A stretch of DNA of 64,000 nucleotides, taken from positions 88,645 to 152,644 of the forward strand of contig JAANBB010000056.1 in assembly GCA_014621425.1 (NCBI GenBank), in the 5' to 3' direction. Under the pieces are notes generated by a model. The model was not told where the DNA came from. It worked only from the letters and a program-made list of their open reading frames with translations, and did not search any database. The position numbers and the translations under genes were made by a program. This DNA comes from Cylindrodendrum hubeiense. Its lineage: Eukaryota; Ascomycota; Sordariomycetes; Hypocreales; Nectriaceae. Of the stretch, positions 11,885 to 24,599 are shown piece by piece. Each line of letters begins with the position of its first letter. The first letter of the stretch is position 1.

Positions 11885-12757
11885 GGCAATTACTAGAGGG
11901 ACATGACTTTTTATTATGTGGGCATAATCTTACACAGACATAACTTTTTCTACAATCCTTATTAGCTCAAAAAAAAAAATCTCCATATATATATATAATT
12001 AAAAATAATAAAGTTAACTTAACTAATAGCTATTATACCCGTATTAAGTCTATAATTATAATATTCTACTATTATTATATCAAGATAGTATAATTTTAAT
12101 CTCTTATATTTAAATTCTTAGTTTAACTATAAGTAATTAGAATTATATTATATTATAATAATACTACCAGATCATCTTAATTATATCACGATAATGCTAT
12201 TAGGTCATCTTAATATAATTTAATAATACTATCATAATATTACTAAGATAACTTAATAGTACTATCATAATATTACTAAGATAATCTAATAATACTATCA
12301 CGATATTAATATTATACTCAATATAATAACTCAAAGGGCATAATAGACTCAATTAATATAATAGACTTAGTGGGTTAATATTATACTCTACGCGACAGTA
12401 CTTCTAAGAGATCAATTAATCGCTAGGACTTGAGCTTTAACTTTATCTTCAAGATCTAGAATCTGGTTTAATATTAGTTTATTGGTAACAAGATATATTT
12501 AATCCGCTAGGGGGGGATAGGGAGGACTGATCGGGGGTAGGCTCTAAGAGTGGCTATTAGGATATTTATAATAATTATTCCTTGAAGTAAGATTATTTTA
12601 ATTATAATAGGTTAAATATTAAGAAATATAAAAAGGAAATATGGTAGAATTCTTATATACTAATAATTATTTTTAAATTAATAAGAATAGTAGAAAAGTT
12701 ATATCTATATAAGATTATACCTATATAGTAAAAAGTCATATCCCTCTAGTAATTGCC
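11885..12757. mobile_element. hAT-like non-autonomous inverted-repeat element inside the gypsy element
   Basis: Inverted repeats of about 70 bp form the ends: the left starts GGCAATTACTAGAGGGACAT (11885) and the right ends TCCCTCTAGTAATTGCC (12757). The 8-base sequence TATTAGAA directly abuts both ends (11877-11884 and 12758-12765). An 8-bp target duplication points to the hAT superfamily. At 873 bp it has no visible transposase and would be a MITE-like derivative. Its centre holds a GC-rich patch (about 12500-12560, with GGGGGGG) that escaped heavy mutation, and a tandem repeat at about 12160-12310. Confidence 0.82.
12160..12310. repeat. About 33-bp tandem repeats inside the hAT-like element
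   Basis: Units built on ATAATACTATCATAATATTA followed by CTAAGATAA recur about four times, with C/T and A/G differences between copies. The spacing between CTATCA words is about 30-35 bases. Confidence 0.65.
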
Positions 12758-13899
12758 TATTAGAATAATCTAACTAAGTAATTTTAAGTATTCCTAGACT
12801 ACCTCTAATATATTAATCCTTTTCTTTTTAATAAGGAAATATATATCCTAATAATATCTTATAGGAAAACTATATTAATTATCTAGTTAAGAATATCTTA
12901 ATAGATAATTAAGATAGAGTTTATTTCTTTAAGGAAATATTAGAATAAATATTAATAGTTAATAAATAAGATTACCCTCTAATTAAAGATTATATTATAA
13001 AGATAATAAGTTTTATAAATAATAAAGCTTTAAATAAAAATAAAACAGATAATCTAATAATATCTAGAATTAAGGAATTCTATAGGTTTATCTAAGAAAC
13101 TATTATTATTACCTTATAGGTAGAGTATATTAACTTTATCCTAGATATTAATAATAGAAAACTAATATTTAATAATATCACTTTCCCTTTATAGAAAATA
13201 TCTCTATTATTACCTATAATTAAATATATCTTAATAGAAACTATTCTAGGATTAAGATTATTAATATAATATATATATTTCCAGATCTAAATATAAGTCA
13301 GATCTCATAAAAAGACTAGGTAGAAAGCTTATCTTAATTTTAGGATTATTAGATTAGTTATCTTATAGGAAATACTATCCTTCTTTCTAGATATCTCTAT
13401 AAATAAAAGTCTCTAGGTAAAACTTAAAGGTATAGGAATAAGCTATATTAAAGAATAAGTAATCTTTACTATTTATTTATCTAGATATAAAGATAGGAAA
13501 CTAATATTAATAAAAGTTATTATTAGTATATAAATAATATCTAATCTAAATATTAATCTCCTCTTAAAATAAGAATTTAATATATTTTATTAAATAGATA
13601 TTCTAAACTTAATCTAGGAAATAATAATTAAGTTAGCTAATAGAATATATTTATTAATAATAATATATTATAGGTCTAAATTAACTAGAATACCCTTATA
13701 TATAATAGATTCTATAGTAATTTCCCCGAGGAATAGTAAGGTTATATAAATTTCTAGAGGAGAATAAGTTAAAGGATAGGATTATTTTCTTAATCTCTAA
13801 TATAAAGGAATAATTAGTATCTTAGTATAGTAATTAGAGGTAATATATATAATAAACTATTCCTAGAAACCTATAACCTTCTAGCTAAATTAATATATA

Positions 13900-16800
13900 G
13901 TTATTTTAAATCCTATTAATCCTAGTAAAAAAATCAAGGAAGTTAATTAGGTTTAGTTTATAACTATCTATAGAAAATATATACTTACTAGCTATAATAT
14001 ATTAGTTAAAGTAGTGGAAACTAATATCCTAGAAAAAGATAATCCCTAGAAAGATAACCTATCTATTTAGATCTAGAATATAGATAATAATATTAAGTTA
14101 AGTATCTCCTAGCTAAAATATCTATTAGTATACACTCTCCTATAAGGAATTTATATATTTAAAGAAGAACTAGGATTTACTAATAAACTCTAGGAACTAG
14201 TAAAATCCTTTCCTAAATTCTAGATTAATATTAGAGTAATTAATATCAAGGAAAAATATTAGATAAAGATATTATTAGTAGAGAATTAATATAAATAAAA
14301 ACTTAGTTCTAGGATATATCCTCTTAGTCTTAAAAGTAAAGAATTCCTAGATAAAATATTTAATAAACTATATAAATAAGATAGGATAAAATAGGCCTAT
14401 AAACCTATTTTCTTTACTAGCTTAATATTTATTATATAGTAAATAGTTAATAGAAAAGAAAAAGATCATATTATAATTAATTTATAAACTCTTAACTATA
14501 TTACTATCCTAGATACCTATCTAATATCCCTCTAATAGGATATTCTCTAAAAACTCTATAAAAAGAAATAGATAATAATTATAGATATCTAAAGCTTTTT
14601 CTATCAGTTTCTTATATATTAAACTTATTATAACCAGTTTATAATAATTAGTTATTAAGGGATAAAGTAATCTAAGATTACCTTAATAGATTTTAAGAAT
14701 TTACTAGTCTATATCTAATAATTTATAGATTATATTCTAAAAGATTATTAGGAATATATTTTTATATTTATTAATAATATTATTATTTACTTAGATATTA
14801 AGGAAGAATATTTAATATAACTTATTAAGATCTTTTAATTATTCTAGTAAAGAAATATTATCTTATTCCTAGAAAAGATATTCTTAGGATACCTTTTAGT
14901 AAAATTATTAGATTTCTAGATTAATAGGATTAGTCTTATTAATATAATTAGATAGGTTAAAATCTTGAAGAATATCTAGTTTCTAAGTATCCTATAATAA
15001 CTTAAGAAATAGGTTAATATAATTAGATAGTTTTAATATTTAGTAGGAAGATTTACTAGTTAAATTAAATTATTATAATAATATAAAATAATCTTACTAA
15101 TAAAAGGGAAATAAAAAGATAAGATAATTATAGGATAAGCCTAAATAGTTTATACTAGTAAAACTATATTTAACTTTATTATAATAAAAAAAGAATACTT
15201 TAAAGATATCATAAATAGCCTAATAAAAGTTAATATCCTATATTATTTTAACTTTAACTAATAACTATTCCTTTAATTAAATACCTTTAAAAAATAGGAA
15301 ATAGGTAAAATAATATATTATTTAAACCTTAAATATTTATAGGATAATCTAAGTAAGATTCTATTTACTATAATCTAATCTATTATATATCTTAGTTAAA
15401 TATTAAGGGATACTAAAAAATAATACTAGCTTATAGAACTTAAGATAATTTACTTAATATAAATATATTAAAAGCTTTATATCTAATTATATTCTATAAA
15501 AAGAAAAAGGGTAATTATATTTACAGATTATTCTATAATATATATCCTAGTAAACTAAAAGTTAATATTCTCTTAGAATTCTAAGGATAATAAGAGACTT
15601 ATTATAATATTATAATACTTAAGCTAATTTCTACTAGATCTTAAGTATATTCCTAGACCTAATAATATTATATCTAATACTTTATTCTACTTATTTAAGG
15701 AAATCTTTAGAAATAAATAGGAACTTAAAGGGGAACTAGATATCTAATAAGAAGGGAAAGTAAATATTAAATAAATATACTATTTCTTAGAAATATTAAT
15801 TAAGCTCATACTTAAAAGGGAAATAAGAGATAGTTATTAGATAAATAGGTAAATAATCAGAATTATCTAATAATTAGGTAATAAAAATAAGATATCCGGA
15901 TTATTATTTGTGTATATTAAGGAAATAATTTATCTAATTAAATTAAATAGGTAAAAAAAGCTCTATATCTTATAGAAAGTGATTAAATAGTTAATTTAGG
16001 AAATATATTCCTAAAAGAACTATCTAAGAAGAGATTAAATATAATATAACTTATAGTTAACCTTTATTATTAAGAAATTCTAACTATTAATTAATTAATA
16101 TATAAATAACTATAATACTTATCTATATAATTAAATATCTTAAGATAAACTAAATAAATAGTTCTAATCTATATAGATATTAATAATCCTATTCTATATT
16201 ATAATTATAGACTTTATTACTAGCCTTCTAGTAATTAAGACTAAGAACTCTCCTTAAAAGATTCTAGGAAAACTATATTTTAATATCTTATTTATAATAA
16301 TTTATAAGTTTTATAAAATATATTTACTTATCTTAGAGAATAACTAATATATTATTAAAAATTAGGCCTAGACCCTATATATAGAACTTTTATATACTAA
16401 TTAGGAAATTCTAAAGAATATTATTTCTGACTAAGATCTAAAGTTTATAAATAAATTCTAAAGAGAATTATAATTAGTATTTAATATTAAGTTATTAATA
16501 TTAACTACCTACTATTTACAAATAGATAGAATATTAGAAAGAAAAAATCAGACTATAAAAATATCCTTATAATATTATATCGCGGATTTTCCTGACTAAT
16601 TATAGATAGAAATAATTATCCCACTATAATTTAATCTTAATAACTTATATTCCTTGACAATTAAGACTATTCTTAGTAAATTGATCTCTAAATAAAAGAT
16701 AGATAATAGATAATATTATCTAGGTAATTAATAAAAACTACTAGATTATAATATTATAAGAGAATAGGCCACTCTTATAATTATATTTAGATAAGTTATT

Positions 16801-17270
16801 ATAAAGGAATAATATAATTAATAATATTAGCTAATAGAATTTAAGGTCAGAGATTAAATCTAACTGGAAATTAGTAAAGGATATACTATAGTTAATAACT
16901 AAATAGATAAACTTAAAGAAAAGTATACTAGTCTATATTAGATTATTAAAAAAATTGAAAATCTAATATATAAATTAGAAATAAAAGATAATCTTAATAT
17001 CTATTTAATAATATTAGTTATATACTTTAAGTTAGTAAAAGCCCTAGAATAATAAATTAGAACTAGTAAAAAAAAAAAAANTNACCATAATTAATAAAGA
17101 GATAAATATAAATATTAGGAAATTAATAAAGTTATTAAATTAAGAATAATAAAAAGAGATAAATAAAACTAATAAAAATATCTTATAATATAAAAAGAAT
17201 ATCTAAGTAATTATAATCTCTAATTAAAAAAAGAAACTATTAATATAAAGGAAATAATTTAATCTTATCT
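13900..17270 (+). pseudogene. Gypsy pol relic: reverse transcriptase, RNase H region, integrase, chromodomain
   Basis: The reverse-transcriptase box is read at 14761-14790 as FIFINNIIIY followed by LDIKEEY (family: YxDDIxIYSxxxEEH; D to N by RIP), preceded by FIDYILKDY. At about 16950-17040 the phrase NLIYKLEIKDNLNIYLIILV matches the integrase C-terminal YxLxLPxxxRIHPVFHV region. At about 17180-17265 the phrases QKYLIIWKEYLSNYN-like and TINIKEII match a chromodomain (YLVKWKGYxxxxxTWE). Stops are frequent throughout. Gag and protease could not be recognised in the more decayed 10.7-13.9 kb. Confidence 0.75.
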
Positions 17271-19945
17271 AGACTAGGAAAAGGTAAAATTTATCCTAAT
17301 AGATATTAAGACTAAGAAGAGAGTTATTAGAAGATTAATAATATTTCCTGAAAAACCAGAGAAATTAATAATTATAAAAAGGAAATAAAAGTAATTATTA
17401 AAAATACTAGCTAAAAGTAAGTAAGAAATCCTAATTATCTTAGAAGATTAAACTATAGGAAAACACACTAATAATTAAAATACTATAAACTTAACTTATC
17501 TAATAATTAGCCTATTAAAGAAGGATAGCTATTAGTACCTAAAAAATAAAAGTATTATTACTAAAGAAAAATAATATACCTAAAGATCTAGGTAATTACT
17601 TATTTATTAATAAAAAGCTATTAGAATATACTATTAGAATTAAGGAAATAAGAATAGCTAATACTAGATAGTAATTAGCTATTTAGAAAACTATAAAATA
17701 ATAAACTAATAAATATAAATACCCAGAAATTACCTATATTATAATTAACTTTTCTCTCTTTTTATATTATACTTATATAAACTTTCTCCTAATAACTTAT
17801 ATTATAAAATTATATTATCTTAAAACTATCTAACTAATTAGCTATCTTTTCTCTTTTTATAATATAATAGAATATATTTATTTCCTAATTATCCTATATA
17901 ATTTAACCTATCCTTTTAGAGATATCTTATATTAGGCTCACTTCTCTAAATTACTATCTTAGAATCCTAGATATATTAAATATAAAGAGTATAAATATAC
18001 TTTTTAACTTTATAGAAATAATAACTTAATTTTAAAATCTAAGAAAATTAGATATTTCTTATAATAGACTAAGAATAATAAACCCTTATTTATTAATTTC
18101 TATTACTATATATAACTAGAAGGATATAATCCTCTCTTAGAATATATTAATTATAATAAAGGATATTATTATTATTATTACTTAAAAGATATTTATAGTC
18201 TAATTGTAATTACCTATTATTAATATATAATAAAAAAACTTATTATAATTAGTAATTTTAAAGATATTATATTAATATATACCCTATATAATAACTAAAA
18301 GTAATTTACCCAGAATTAAACTATTCCCTTAACTCTTTAAAATATATTAGGATATTATATCTTAAATAAGACTAATCCTATTAAAACTATTATTAAATAT
18401 ACTAAGATTTTCTAAGTATTAATAGAAATCCTATAAAATATCCTTAATATTATCTTAGAAAATATAGAGATAGTCTAGAAATAAACTATTAATATTCTCA
18501 AAATACTTAGAGGAATTATAGATATAGTCTAATTCATAGAATATACCTATAAGAAATATTCCCTTAAATAGCTAGCGGAAACTCTGATAATTAAATTAAC
18601 TCTATAAGGAGAACCTATTCCTATCTTAATAATCTATAATTTTAGAATATAATTCATACTAATCCTATTCTATATTCCTATTAGAATCCTAATTAAGAGT
18701 AATACCCTTATACTATAAACCCTTAAATATATAATAGAGACTAAACTTATTAATATATTCTAATAGAAATCTATAACTAAGATATATATTATTATCCTTA
18801 TATAAAACTTATATAATCTTATTAAGTCTGGTATTACCTATCCCTTTATAATATAATATCAGATAAGTCTAGATAAATAGGAGATTTTAATATAGACTTT
18901 TCACTTAGATAACTAATACCTTATACTTACTAATTATAATAATAGTTTTAACCTATTCTATTTTTATAATCTATATTAGATAAAGATATATAAGGATATT
19001 TCCTTAATATAGATAGTTTAATATGTGAGTATTTCCCCGGGATATATTATTAACCTTAATATAGTGATAATCATCGCCTATATTAAATGTCTAGTATTCT
19101 TATAGGCTATGCAAGACATCCTAGAATAATCTCTCTTAACTAAACCTAATAGTCTGAGTAACTACCTTATAGATATTCTTGACTATTAGGCTAAGAATAG
19201 TTAGGATCTTAATACCTTACTAGATATTATTATTATATGTCCCTCTATTTAGTTACTAATCTATAGTATGGGATATCCTCTTCTTATCTTAGATATAGTT
19301 AAAGGAATATTTGGGTCTCTGGTACTAGAGCTAGTTCTAGAAGGTTAATAACTCTCCTTGTAAGTGATCAAGATATTGGGAATAATCTAAGTGATTAGTC
19401 TATTATGGGAAAATATTAGTAATAACCTATTTAAGAATATTATTACTATTAATAATATGGAAATCTATAAGGATATTATTAAGTGATTCTACCCGCTGAT
19501 ATTTATATATTCTAAGATATATTTTATAATGACTATTAATATATTGAGCCTTTTTATTTTATTTGAGATTATATGTTTACGGGAAATATAAAAACGGGTA
19601 TTAGTTCTGGCTAATATTAGCCTATTTGCTTGATTATAGATATTAGGCTTTTTCTTTATTAAATATTATAATAGACTTTATCTAGTATAGTATAGATAGG
19701 ATAATAAGACCTAAAGTAATAGATTTAATCTAGTGATAATTCTTTATTATATATAGATAGATAAATTCCCTTTATCTATATATATTTCTATTAAAATAAG
19801 TATTCTAGCTCTATATTTCTTTATATATAGATATATAATTATAAATAATTATAATAATTATTATTAGCTAGTAAGAAGAATAGTAGCTATCTGACTTTAT
19901 AAAGTACTACTAAGAATAACAGTCTTTCTTTTATTTGCGGGGAAT
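17271..19945 (+). other. Extra 2.7 kb between the chromodomain and the 3' LTR
   Basis: Most fungal chromoviruses end shortly after the chromodomain. Here a further 2.7 kb follows. At about 18040-18300 the plus strand reads with few stops and has many Tyr codons in short spacing (YYYYYYLKDIYS), which could be a Cys-rich motif after RIP (TGC to TAC or TGT to TAT). The 19020-19620 part is less mutated but shows no recognised protein. It may be an additional ORF or another inserted sequence. Confidence 0.4.
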
Positions 19946-19947
19946 TA

Positions 19948-20381
19948 TTATAAAACCTGATAATAATAGGATATTAGTATTATCCTCGATAATATACCTC
20001 ACTATATTATAATAATCTAGACTAGCTAAAGGAAATACCCAGGAATATTTCTAAGGATTAGAAAAAGAAATTAGCCGAAAATCCTAAGATATACTCCGGA
20101 TAGCTCCTAGATTTCCGCGGGATTTCCTGGAATATGGGAAAAATAATTCTAGGGAAATCCCTAGGATTTCCTTGGGAAAGCTAATCCTATTTCCTGAGCC
20201 TTTCCGAGGATTAATAGAGGATTTCCCTTAGATTTCCCGGAGATTTCCTGAGTATATAATACTCTAGGAAATCTCTGGAAATCTTAAAGGTTATCTTTCT
20301 TTCTATACTTAATTATATAATAATAGAGAAGGTTTATTTTGCTATTCTTCTAATAATCCTGGATAGTTCTTTTTTTCTTTA
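19948..20381 (+). repeat. 3' LTR of the gypsy element
   Basis: It begins TTATAAAACCTGATAATAAT; anchors such as GATAGT lie at nearly the same offset as in the 5' LTR (about 414-415 bases). The right boundary is approximate because the last bases align to undetermined bases in the other copy. Confidence 0.85.
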
Positions 20382-20389
20382 TACTAGAT

Positions 20390-21132
20390 TGGTAGATTCT
20401 ATATTAAAGATTATATTATATTCTATTATTTATATCTTATAGATTTTATAGTTAGTTTTAATATATATATATATCTCTTATATTATTATTCTTATTATTA
20501 ATAGATCTATATTATTAGTAAAACTAATTATTATTAAGCTCTCCTATTCCTCTAGTACCCTATATAATCTATAAATAAAAATAATAAATAATAATAATAA
20601 GAATAATAATCTCTATAATATATCTAAGAATATCTCTATCTCTATTATTATATTATTATTAAATACTAATAATATCTTTTTATCTATTAAAAATAATTAA
20701 ATCTATTAGATTATCTAATCTAATAGACCTATCTTAATTAATATTTTAATTAGCTTTTAGTAATTAATTCTATTAAAGATTCCTATTATATTAAGGAAAA
20801 AGATTAATATAACCTTATATTATACTTATATTTCCCTTATTATTTTAATTATAATATAAAGTACTATTTCTATTAATCTTTTAATTTTATTTCCTATCTA
20901 TCTTAGGGGGAAAAGATTAATTTCTTTTATTATAATTATTAATTATTTTATAATTATAATCTTAATTATTTTTCTTAGTATAGATAATAATAAGATTAAT
21001 TATTATTCTTTTAATCTTATTCTCTTAACTTTAATCTTCTCTAATTTTAAGATAATTATTACTTTTACTTTATAAAAGTATTATAAATAGTGTATAAGTT
21101 ATAAGCTTATCTTTATTAATCTAAGTAATATA
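20390..21132 (-). pseudogene. LINE ORF2 reverse transcriptase core, RIP-mutated
   Basis: The minus strand reads a phrase like GLLFLLLLLLFIIFIYRLY (family: GSPLSPLLFLLF), followed by ISFTNNIDLLI at about 20490-20523, the decayed F-x-DD catalytic box (D to N by RIP). It is bounded on the right by the inner Fot1-like element and on the left by the gypsy LTR. Confidence 0.7.
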
Positions 21133-22992
21133 ACATACTTAATAAGCAAGTATCTTAGACAAATAAATATCTCAAAAATCCTAACCTCTAAGATTAAAAT
21201 CACAATAAAAATACTATAAACTATTTAATTAATTTAAACTACTTATTATACTCTTCCCTAGATATCTTAATCACTATCTAATATATTCTTATATTATAAC
21301 CAGGCTTACTACAGATACTATAATACTAAATACCTATTTATACTAACCTTCCTTAACTATTATTTCTTAATAATTTAGCTACTATCTATATATTAATATC
21401 TATCCGATTAATTATTTATCTTCCTTTCTCTATTATTATTATCCCTCTTCTTTATAATCTAGTTCTTTTTACTCTCTAATACTAGCTTAATATCTTATTT
21501 ATCTCTTAAAGGTCTTTAATTTTAGCTCTTAATAAGATATTCTTATATATAATTATTATTATATTCTTAATAAGAGACTTTAAGGTTCCTAGAATTAATT
21601 TTAGGGAGCTATTATAATATCTTCTAATTTATCTCTTAAAGTAATTAGACTAAGATCTAGCTTTAAGTATAGTCTTTAAGATCTTTAAAACCCAAGGGAT
21701 TAAGGGCTTAGGTCCCTCCTTAGTAGGTATTAGAGTCTATAACTATATATTAAGCTTTAAGATTACAGTTTTTAGGTTAAGAGAAATAAGCCCAGTTCCT
21801 TTAAAAGCCCCCCTAATATTTCTTTTTATTATAATAGCCTAATATATAATATAAAAGGCTAAAAAGAACTTAATCTTTAAAATATAGATTATAGAATATC
21901 TAATTAGATATTCTATTTCTTAACTATAAACTTTCTTAAGGAATCTAAAATACTTAATATTAAGGGGTTAAAGTAAATAAGAGAAATAAACTAGTATATA
22001 AAGCCAAATAATTTTCTTTTCCTTATAATATCTCTTAAATTTAATAGACTAATAACTTTTATAACTATTAAGGATTAGAAGATAATAATAACTATTTAAT
22101 CACTTAACTATATACTAATTAAAATATTTTAACCACTTAAGATTAATCTTATTATTAATCTAATTATTTTAAGTTATTATAATAATCCAATCACCTAGGA
22201 AATTACTTTCTTAATATCAGTTAGTAAGATAATATTAACCTATACTAATAATAAATAACTAGATTACCTAGCCTTCTATATTAATCACTTAAATAACTAT
22301 AATCTATTCCTAGTTTTTAGACTATACTAATTTTAACTTTAAATATCTTTCTAAACCTATAATAACTATTCCACTTATAATTATACCTATAAAAAAGCTA
22401 GTCTTATTAAAATTATAGATATTATCTAATTAGATACTATACTTTATAATTATATTTACTATAAACTAAAACTAATTATAAATAATAATTAGATTTTTAT
22501 ACTTAATTCTCTAATAATTATATTTATAAAAAGAATATATCTTAAACTCTAAGTATTACTTAACAAAGTTTAAAGCCTAGCACACACTAACTAATAATAT
22601 ATTATAATTAGCAAGTAATTAATTAGCTATATCTTTAATACTATATAATCAGAGGGGAAATCCTCATAAATCTAGATCAAGAATAAAATAAATAAGAATC
22701 TATTCCTCTAAATTAGATAGTTTGTGTGATTTTATAATAATATCTTACTTAGAAAGAATACCCTTCTACTAGCGGCCTAGGGTCTTCTAAGAGACTGTAT
22801 ATATTATTATAGTATATTAGAGATTTAATATTAGGTTATTTTAAAGGGCCTGAAGAGTAAGAAGTATTCTAGCCTCATAATTACTCTATAATATACTAGG
22901 TAGTTAAGAATCAATTAATTAAATAGGGATGATATAGGTTGAGGGACTTTTGAGATACTTGCTTGTCTGAGATGCTCGCTTATTAAGTACGT
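21133..22992 (-). mobile_element. Second Fot1/pogo-like DNA transposon, inserted in the LINE, minus strand
   Basis: The ends are inverted repeats of about 50 bp. The left starts ACATACTTAATAAGCAAGTA at 21133; the right ends with GCTTATTAAGTACGT at 22992. TA flanks both (21131-21132 and 22993-22994). Length is 1860 bp. The first 14 bases of the termini match those of the outer Fot1-like element, while the rest differ, so the two are related families rather than copies. The transposase runs on the minus strand. Confidence 0.88.
21300..22940 (-). pseudogene. Fot1-like transposase of the inner element, RIP-mutated
   Basis: The minus strand, starting near 22.9 kb, reads ARILLTLQAL-like, SNLEE followed by IYFILDLDL, then FYKYNY and RIKYKNL, and NIYNFNKTSF, the same domain order as the outer element (helix-turn-helix, CENP-B-type, DDE). 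Near 22.06 kb it reads YYLLILNSYKSY, matching LLILDGHESH. Numerous in-frame stops show it is inactive. Confidence 0.8.
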
Positions 22993-22999
22993 TAAGTGT

Positions 23000-24100
23000 T
23001 ATTTAGTTCTCGCAAAGCTTAATAAACCCTATTAGAATATTATCTAAACCTATAATTTTCCAGTTTTAGATATTTATTATAATCTCTTTTAGTTCTTCTA
23101 AGTTAATATTTTAGTTAATTTCTAGTATTATATTAATAAGTTATTTATATTCTTTCTTATTCTTAAAATTTACTTCTATAATTAGGAAAAAATAAGTTAT
23201 AAGGAATACTATCTTCTCTGTAAATTCTAAAATTATTATTCTATTTAATTTCTCTAAGTTTAGTATTTTTATGATTATCTTATTATTATTAATATATTAT
23301 AGTACTTATTTCTCTATTAATTAGAGGGCCTTTATTTAGATTCTCTTAAGATATTTATATTATTTTAATCTCCTAGTCTTATTAATTATATCTATAAGTT
23401 TCTTCTAAGCTTTTTATAACTTATCTTAATTATTATCTATTAACTATCTTTAGGTCTCCCTTTTTATAATCTTAATATATTTCTTTATCTTATTATTTTT
23501 AGTTAATTACTATTTATATTTATACCCTATATAGGGATAATATATTAGGATTAATACTTTTATAATCTAGCTAAATTCTATAATTAATTTCTTAGCTTTA
23601 ATATTTAATTCCTTAGATATTTTCATATTAATTACTATTTTATAAAGGGCTTTATTAGATTTACATTAGGCCCTATCTATATCTATCCTTTTCTAGTTAA
23701 GTCTTATCTCTATTCTCTCTGCCTATATATTAACCTTACTATATATATAGATTATTATTATTTAGGGGATATAATCTAAGTTTTTAAGATTAATAGAACT
23801 ATTAAAAGCTATTTATAATTAGCTATTAGTCTAGATAAAATTAATTATATTATATTAGATATTATTAGATAAATATATTAATTTCTCTCTTAAGATAATT
23901 AGTTTTAAGTATATTCTAGTTATAATTTTAATAAGATATAAACTATATAATAAATAATAATTATAAATATCCTAAATTAGATAGTATTAATTAAAATCCC
24001 CTATAAGGATAATATTATTATTATATATTATTATATATATTTTAATTTTATAGATCTAGTATAGGTTATTATCCCTGTTTTCCCTTAGGGGATAATATAT
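23000..24100 (-). pseudogene. LINE ORF2 endonuclease part, RIP-mutated
   Basis: The minus strand shows LIGDFN (GDFN at 23990-24001), the metal-binding signature of AP-like endonucleases of LINEs, followed by an STIDL-like position and NLDYIP at about 23767-23781 (family: SDHxPI). The stretch towards 23.0 kb is the linker leading to the reverse transcriptase, which resumes left of 21133 after the inserted Fot1-like element. Confidence 0.7.
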
Positions 24101-24599
24101 TATATAGATTATAATACCCTCTTTTAGGATTATTACTCTAGTTTAGTATTTATTATTATATAGATTAGTTATTTTATATTATTTATATATATAGAATATA
24201 ATATCTTTATTATAATAGTTTATTATATACTATCCTTAATTTAAATAAGATAGTTTTCTTATTATTTAGTTTATATATATCTCCTAAATCCTTATAATAT
24301 TAAAGATCTTTAATATTACTTAGTATTAGGTAGGTAAGAGTGGCTTTCTTCTATATATTCTATATTATTAGTTTTATTTCTATTAGTTTAATTATTAGTT
24401 AATTTCTATACTTATATTATTATTATTATTATTATTTTCAAGTCCTATTATATTTGGGGTAGTTTTAAGATTAGTTATAAATAGTATAGCTAAAGGTAGT
24501 ATACTCTTAGAATATATCCTTATAAATTGGAGAGTTAATTAATCTCTTAATTATAGGTTTTTATATATATTTGTTAATCCTAGGGGTCTATTCTTCTTT

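Larger units (their letters stand above)
9807..20381 (+). mobile_element. Ty3/gypsy retrotransposon with chromodomain (chromovirus type), plus strand, RIP-decayed
   Basis: Two direct repeats of about 435 bp (9807-10241 and 19948-20381) are LTRs differing mainly by C/T and G/A changes. A purine-rich TTTGCGGGGAA precedes the right LTR, as expected of a plus-strand polypurine tract. Between them the plus strand carries reverse transcriptase, integrase C-terminus and chromodomain in Ty3/gypsy order. TACTA sits immediately outside both LTRs (9802-9806 and 20382-20386), a candidate 5-bp target duplication. The 10.6-kb length is large for this family, partly because of the 873-bp insertion and about 2.7 kb beyond the chromodomain. 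Confidence 0.82.

Noticed and set aside
12160..12310. CRISPR-like array
   Set aside because: The units are adjacent tandem repeats without unique spacers, in a eukaryotic transposon.
9807..20381. LTR pair as two independent solo LTRs
   Set aside because: The polypurine tract, the internal pol relic on the plus strand and the interrupted LINE frame at both sides support one full-length element.
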